Below are positions 7,844 through 11,460 of a stretch of DNA of 11,460 bases, in pieces; position 1 is the first letter of the stretch; every line of letters begins with the position of its first letter. The DNA is from CAYVUI01 sp964454745 (GTDB lineage Bacteria > Planctomycetota > Phycisphaerae > Sedimentisphaerales > Anaerohalosphaeraceae), in assembly GCA_964454745.1 (NCBI GenBank), contig CAYVUI010000132.1, forward strand, positions 1 through 11,460, given 5' to 3'. The translations under genes were made by a program, and so were the position numbers. The notes beneath the pieces are model-generated. The model ran no database searches. It saw nothing but the letters and a program-made list of their open reading frames with translations, and was not told the origin of the DNA.

Positions 7844-9889
7844 ATGGGAAATGATTTGTTGCGATTCCGTCAGATACACTTGGATTTTCACACGAGCGAG
7901 CATATTAAAGATGTTGCGTCCGATTTTGACCCTGATCAATTTGCTGATACTCTGGCAAAAGCAAAGGTTGATTCCATCAATCTGTTCGCACGCTGCCATC
8001 ACGGCTGGCTCTACTATGACAGCAAGGAATTCCCTGAATTGATCCATCCGCATTTGAAGAATGCAAACCTGCTCAAAGAGCAGATCGAGGCTTGCCATGC
8101 AAGGGGCATTAAAGCTCCGATTTACTTCACAATCCAATGGGATTATCATACGGTTCATACAAATCCCGAGTGGCTTACCATTACCCCCGAAGGGCGAATT
8201 GAGGGCACCCCTCCTTTCGAGGCAGGTTTTTATCAGCATCTCTGCCTGAACACGCCTTATGTGGACTACCTTAAGAAGATGCTCGAAGAGATTTTTGAAA
8301 CCCTGCCGATAGATGGATTCTGGTTTGACATCGTCCAGCCGATGGAGTGCTGCTGTAACTGCTGCCTGGGGTCGATGAAAGCAAAGGGGTATGATCCGCT
8401 CGACCCGTCACAGAGAATCGAACACGGCATTGAGGTGGTGCATGCTTTTAAAGCAGATATGACACGTTTTGTGAAAAGCCATGTAAAGGACTGCCTGATC
8501 TTCTACAACGCAGGACACGTAGGGCCCAAACACAGGAAGATCACAAATGCGTACACACATTTTGAGCTTGAATCTCTGCCTGGCGGCATTTGGGGATACA
8601 TGCACTTCCCCGTCACGGCGCGGTACGTACGAACCTTTGGGATGGATTACCTGGGCATGACCGGCAAATTTCACACCGCATGGGGAGATTTCCATTCTTT
8701 CAAAAACAAGGCTTCCCTCGAGTTTGAGTGCTTTAACATGCTCGCACTAAACGCAAAGTGCTGCATTGGCGATCAGCTTCATCCTTCCGGAAAAATTTGT
8801 AAAGCGACCTACGATCTGATCGGTTCAGTATATTCATCTGTCGAGCAGAAGGAGCCCTGGTGCAAAAATGCAAAGCCAGTCACGGAAATCGGACTGTTTA
8901 CGCCTGAAGAATTTCATTATACCGATGCCGTCAGCGGCCTGCATGCAGCGATTCGCGGCTCAGCGAGGATGCTCCAGGAAGGCGGTTACCAGTTTGATAT
9001 CATCGATTCGACCTGCAATTTTGACACATACAAGCTACTCATTCTTCCCGACAACATCCCGGTCGATGACGCCCTGAGCACTAAACTCGAAAAGTACCTC
9101 GATCACGGCGGAAAAATCATCGCAAGCTATGAATCCGGAATGAACAAGGAAAAATCGAAATTCAATCTTGATGTGCTTTGTGTTGAATATACCGGACAGG
9201 AAGTAACTGATACGAAGGGTGTAGAAGTACGGGGCAAGTATTTCCCAAGTCATGATTTTGTCGACTACGTAGTACCAAAGGGAAAAATAGGTACTGGTCT
9301 GCCAGAAACCGACCATGTCATGTATATGCGCGGGCTTCCTATTAAGGAGACACCTGACGGCAAAGTTCTTGCGAATTCGACCTCTTCATACTTTGACCGC
9401 ACTTACAAGCATTTCTGCTCACACTTTCAAACGCCCTCTTCAGGCAGGCAAAACGGACCCGCTGTGGTCGCAACCAAAAACTCAATATATTTCGCACATC
9501 CTATCTTTGCGAACTATGACACAAATGCGCCCCTGTGGTGCAAAAAGCTGTTCCTCAATGCCGTACAAATGCTGCTGCCGGATCCAATCATCAAGCATGA
9601 CGGTCCCAGCAGCTTAATCACGACCGTTAACGAGCAGACCGATGAGAAAAGATGGGTGATACACCTGCTCCATTACATCCCGGAGCGGAGATCGACACAG
9701 ATGGATGTCATCGAAGATGTAATTCCGCTGTATGATATTGAACTTTCTATTCTTATGCCCGACAAGCCCAAAAAGGTAGAACTGGTCCCTCAGATGCAAA
9801 AAATCGATTTTGACTATTCAAAGGGCAGAATTACTTTTAAGGTTTTTAAAATCGAAGGTCACCAAATGATAGCCGTTTCTTATAGATAA
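7844..9889 (+). CDS. GHL6/GH151-like glycoside hydrolase with trimerisation-type domain, putative alpha-L-fucosidase
   Basis: A 681-residue protein resembling hypothetical glycosyl hydrolase 6 proteins fused to a beta-galactosidase-trimerisation-like domain, the layout I associate with GH151, which has alpha-L-fucosidase members. The N-terminal TIM barrel starts with IHLDFHTSEHI (11-21) and continues with INLFARCHHGWLYY (45-58), IHPHL (67-71) and IKAPIYFTIQWD (89-100). DGFWFDIV (157-164) contains D162, the best candidate nucleophile by analogy with GH29-type barrels. It is followed by a Cys cluster CCCNCC (169-174). From about 345 an alpha/beta domain follows: TEIGLFTPEE (347-356), YKLLILPDNIPVDD (396-409) and YLDHGGKIIASYESG (418-432), which is typical of the GH42-type middle domain. 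A beta-rich C-terminus ends the protein. No signal peptide is present, so cytoplasmic action is likely. AAAGGA (7831-7836) lies seven bases before the ATG, and an upstream in-frame stop at 7817-7819 fixes the start region. It is the last gene of the operon. Fucose specificity is inference. Confidence 0.8.
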   Translation: MGNDLLRFRQIHLDFHTSEHIKDVASDFDPDQFADTLAKAKVDSINLFARCHHGWLYYDSKEFPELIHPHLKNANLLKEQIEACHARGIKAPIYFTIQWDYHTVHTNPEWLTITPEGRIEGTPPFEAGFYQHLCLNTPYVDYLKKMLEEIFETLPIDGFWFDIVQPMECCCNCCLGSMKAKGYDPLDPSQRIEHGIEVVHAFKADMTRFVKSHVKDCLIFYNAGHVGPKHRKITNAYTHFELESLPGGIWGYMHFPVTARYVRTFGMDYLGMTGKFHTAWGDFHSFKNKASLEFECFNMLALNAKCCIGDQLHPSGKICKATYDLIGSVYSSVEQKEPWCKNAKPVTEIGLFTPEEFHYTDAVSGLHAAIRGSARMLQEGGYQFDIIDSTCNFDTYKLLILPDNIPVDDALSTKLEKYLDHGGKIIASYESGMNKEKSKFNLDVLCVEYTGQEVTDTKGVEVRGKYFPSHDFVDYVVPKGKIGTGLPETDHVMYMRGLPIKETPDGKVLANSTSSYFDRTYKHFCSHFQTPSSGRQNGPAVVATKNSIYFAHPIFANYDTNAPLWCKKLFLNAVQMLLPDPIIKHDGPSSLITTVNEQTDEKRWVIHLLHYIPERRSTQMDVIEDVIPLYDIELSILMPDKPKKVELVPQMQKIDFDYSKGRITFKVFKIEGHQMIAVSYR

Positions 9890-10111
9890 AGAAATTGATT
9901 GCTTTACAAAATACGGCTTTCTGTTAGATGACGGGATTGGGGTTCGGACTGGCTTTTCCTGAACCGCTGACAGCCTGTGGCAAAAAAATATATAGCCCTT
10001 TGGAATTATGATTTCATGATACCATTTAATCCTTGCTTAATCAAGTAGTTATGATAAACTTTTTACACGGAAAATGTATCCGAACAATCTGCGGCTAATA
10101 AATGGTTAAGT
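9890..10111. other. Gene-free gap after the operon
   Basis: About 220 bases between the glycosidase stop and the integrase remnant. No gene, tRNA or strong terminator is visible. The best stem is GGTTC (9941-9945) with GAACC (9961-9965) across a 15-base loop, with no T-run after it. The part nearest the remnant (from 10058) stays open in the integrase frame, so it may contain decayed 5' coding sequence of that element. No terminal inverted repeat of an insertion sequence was found. Confidence 0.4.
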
Positions 10112-10860
10112 GTGCCGATCATAGCAACAATCACACGGTTGTTATGCCGTGAGCCAACGTTGCAGAACGAATATCTTCTTAAAGAAAATGAAATTCTCAG
10201 GTCCAAGATTACCAAACGCATGACTTTTACAGATGATGAAAGCTGGACTTTGGTTGAATCAGCTATGGCGATGGGCAGGGAACTAATGGAACAGATTGTT
10301 AGAATTGGTAAGCCTAAAATGATTCTCGCCTGGCAGAGAAGACTTGAGAATCAAAAATGGGATTACTCAGACCCCCGAAAGAACAATTCCGGCAGGCCCA
10401 AAACCCCGGTTGATATTGAGCGGCTTGTTTGTCGTATGGCATGTGAAAATGAATGGGGTTATGGCTGTATACAAGGCGAGCTTAGACTGGTACCCTTTTC
10501 AATGTTGTTTTCCACTTACGGCGGAATGGTTTGCCGCCTTCACCTGAAAGAAAAGGGTTCACTTGACGTGAGTTTTTATCAAGGCATGCCTCAGTATTTT
10601 TATGTGCTGATATGTTCCAGAAGGAGGTGTGGACATTTAGGGGGCTAACAACCGCATATGTTTTTTTGTTATTCACCTGCAGAGTCTCAAGTTTCTTTTG
10701 TCCAGGGCAACGTTTTCTCCAACGAATGAGTGGCTAAAGCAATAAACCCGTCACGTTGTTTGGGAGTGTGAGGATCAGAATATTAAGCCAAGATTCTTTC
10801 TTCGGGACAATGAGATGCTTTAGCCAGAACTATGTGGCACTCAACAAGCAAGCTGTATAT
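10112..10860 (+). pseudogene. Degraded DDE integrase/transposase (rve-type)
   Basis: The remains of an integrase-core transposase, broken over three frames. The first part (GTG at 10112, frame 2) reads through LQNEYLLKENEILRSK, a helical N-terminal region, and on to ERLVCRMACENEWGYGCIQGELR (from about 10420). Homology then moves to frame 1 (LRRNGLPPSPERKG, from 10516). It meets a TGA at 10564-10566 where a tryptophan codon would fit, and continues as FLCADMFQKEVWTFRGLTTAYVF (10600-10665). A missing base in the T-run at 10661-10667 shifts it to frame 3: VIHLQSLKFLLSRATFSPTNEW (from 10668), a TAA at 10743-10745, then WECEDQNIKPRFFLRDN (to 10811). It returns to frame 1 at CFSQNYVALNKQA (10816-10854). 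The first two catalytic aspartates are recognisable (codons 10609-10611 and 10806-10808), but the region that should carry the final glutamate is gone. It cannot be functional. It sits at the boundary between the operon and an oppositely oriented gene. Confidence 0.8.
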
Positions 10861-10904
10861 CTGGGTGAGTTTGATGCCCCCCTGACCCTGGAAAAGCAGC
10901 TTGA

Positions 10905-11460
10905 TTACTCCAAAAGCAAACTCGCGACAGGATCAACAATCGTATCAATAACCATATCCCCATCGACAAATTGTACATGAAACTCAGACTCACAAATATC
11001 CGGCAAATCAGATTTTATATGTTTTACTTTTTGAATTCCGTTCAGAAGCTTCTTTGAAATTCGAATCTTCATCCTTTGCGGGACATATTCAGCATCCTCT
11101 TTAAAAACGTTTTTGTCGATTGCATGTAATATAAAACCTTTTCTGTATTTATTGACGATCAACTGGTATTTGTTTTGAGGCTCTGCAGTCAATAGAGGTG
11201 TATGATCGAAAAACAGCATTAAATCTTCCCAGGCACCTTTGTCCGCACTTCTGTTAAGACAGGCTTCACTTGTAGCCACATAGTAAGCTTTGCCCTTGCC
11301 ATAGCTATTCTCATACACCAAAGCACTTCCAATATTTTTTGCTCCATGCATCGCGACGGCAGTTACTGGCTGAACCTGTTTATACAATGGAAAACTATAC
11401 TCTTTATCAGATATTATTGCAACATTTGCGTCGATTTGATGATCAATGATATTATTACCC
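10905..11460 (-). CDS. C-terminal part of a glycosidase-type protein (GH42 trimerisation-like), 5' end outside the window
   Basis: An open frame of 184 residues on the minus strand that continues past the right edge, so the true start is not visible; the first in-frame start-type codon inside the window (TTG at 11387) is probably internal. The visible part reads HQIDANVAIISDKEYSFPL, then SALVYENSYGKGKAYYVAT and LMLFFDHTPLL. The YGKGKAYYVAT phrase after a value-assessment segment is typical of the end of the GH42-type trimerisation domain, which also occurs in fucosidase-like and GHL-type hydrolases. A beta-rich tail follows, with alternating hydrophobics such as KIRISKKLL and FHVQFVDGDMVIDTIV, and the frame ends at a TAA (10905-10907). 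It points towards the operon and lies convergent with the integrase remnant. Function is a fold-level guess; the catalytic domain is not in the window. Confidence 0.6.
   Translation of the reverse strand, partial: GNNIIDHQIDANVAIISDKEYSFPLYKQVQPVTAVAMHGAKNIGSALVYENSYGKGKAYYVATSEACLNRSADKGAWEDLMLFFDHTPLLTAEPQNKYQLIVNKYRKGFILHAIDKNVFKEDAEYVPQRMKIRISKKLLNGIQKVKHIKSDLPDICESEFHVQFVDGDMVIDTIVDPVASLLLE

Noticed and set aside
9941..9965. A stem GGTTC/GAACC as a possible terminator after the operon
   Set aside because: Five paired bases, a long loop and no following T-run; too weak to call.
10344..10547. A 67-codon open frame overlapping the integrase remnant
   Set aside because: It is a third-frame shadow of the decayed gene with no homology of its own.
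10756..10980. A 74-codon open frame read as a separate small gene
   Set aside because: Its first part is the CFSQNYVALNKQA portion of the integrase remnant, and the rest runs antisense over the end of the minus-strand gene.
1..11460. CRISPR arrays, tRNA or rRNA genes, riboswitches
   Set aside because: No regularly spaced repeats, cloverleaf-like segments or conserved RNA motifs were seen on either strand.

Overview
The window reads as one carbohydrate-utilisation operon on the + strand (about 32-9889), then a decayed transposable-element gene (about 10112-10860), then the 3' part of a gene on the opposite strand that runs off the right edge. The organism is most likely a bacterium of the Planctomycetes/PVC group, perhaps of the Phycisphaerae type. 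This is inference from four things: a Tat-exported family S1 sulfatase, a large sodium:solute symporter with no SusC/SusD or TonB-dependent transporter, a UroD-like protein inside a glycan locus, and an integrase remnant of a kind I associate with that group. No rRNA or other phylogenetic marker is present.

Layout. Positions 1-31 hold only the end of an upstream region. Then come a right-handed beta-helix glycosidase of GH141-like architecture (32-2170), a UroD/MtaA-like protein (2220-3299), a LacI-family regulator (3306-4328), an SSS-family Na+ symporter (4343-6292), a formylglycine-type sulfatase (6332-7789) and a GHL6/GH151-like glycoside hydrolase with a GH42-type trimerisation-like domain (7844-9889). 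Gaps between these genes are 49, 6, 14, 39 and 54 nt, and most starts have a readable Shine-Dalgarno, so co-transcription is likely. The main promoter should lie left of the window.

How the genes may work together. Both glycosidase types have characterised alpha-L-fucosidase members (GH141 and GH151), and a sulfatase sits between them, so a sulfated fucose-containing glycan such as a fucan or fucoidan fragment is the leading substrate hypothesis. The sulfatase carries a Tat signal and should act outside the cytoplasm. Neither glycosidase shows a signal peptide, so they may act on oligosaccharides or sugars brought in by the symporter, with the LacI protein sensing a released sugar. The UroD-like protein is the odd member. 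Its family includes corrinoid and coenzyme M methyltransferases, so a demethylation role on a methylated sugar or aglycone is possible but unproven.

Right end. The gap 9890-10111 holds no gene I can support. The integrase remnant has frameshifts, in-frame stops and a missing C-terminal catalytic part, and marks the right boundary of the operon. The minus-strand gene after it looks like the C-terminal end of another glycosidase-type protein.
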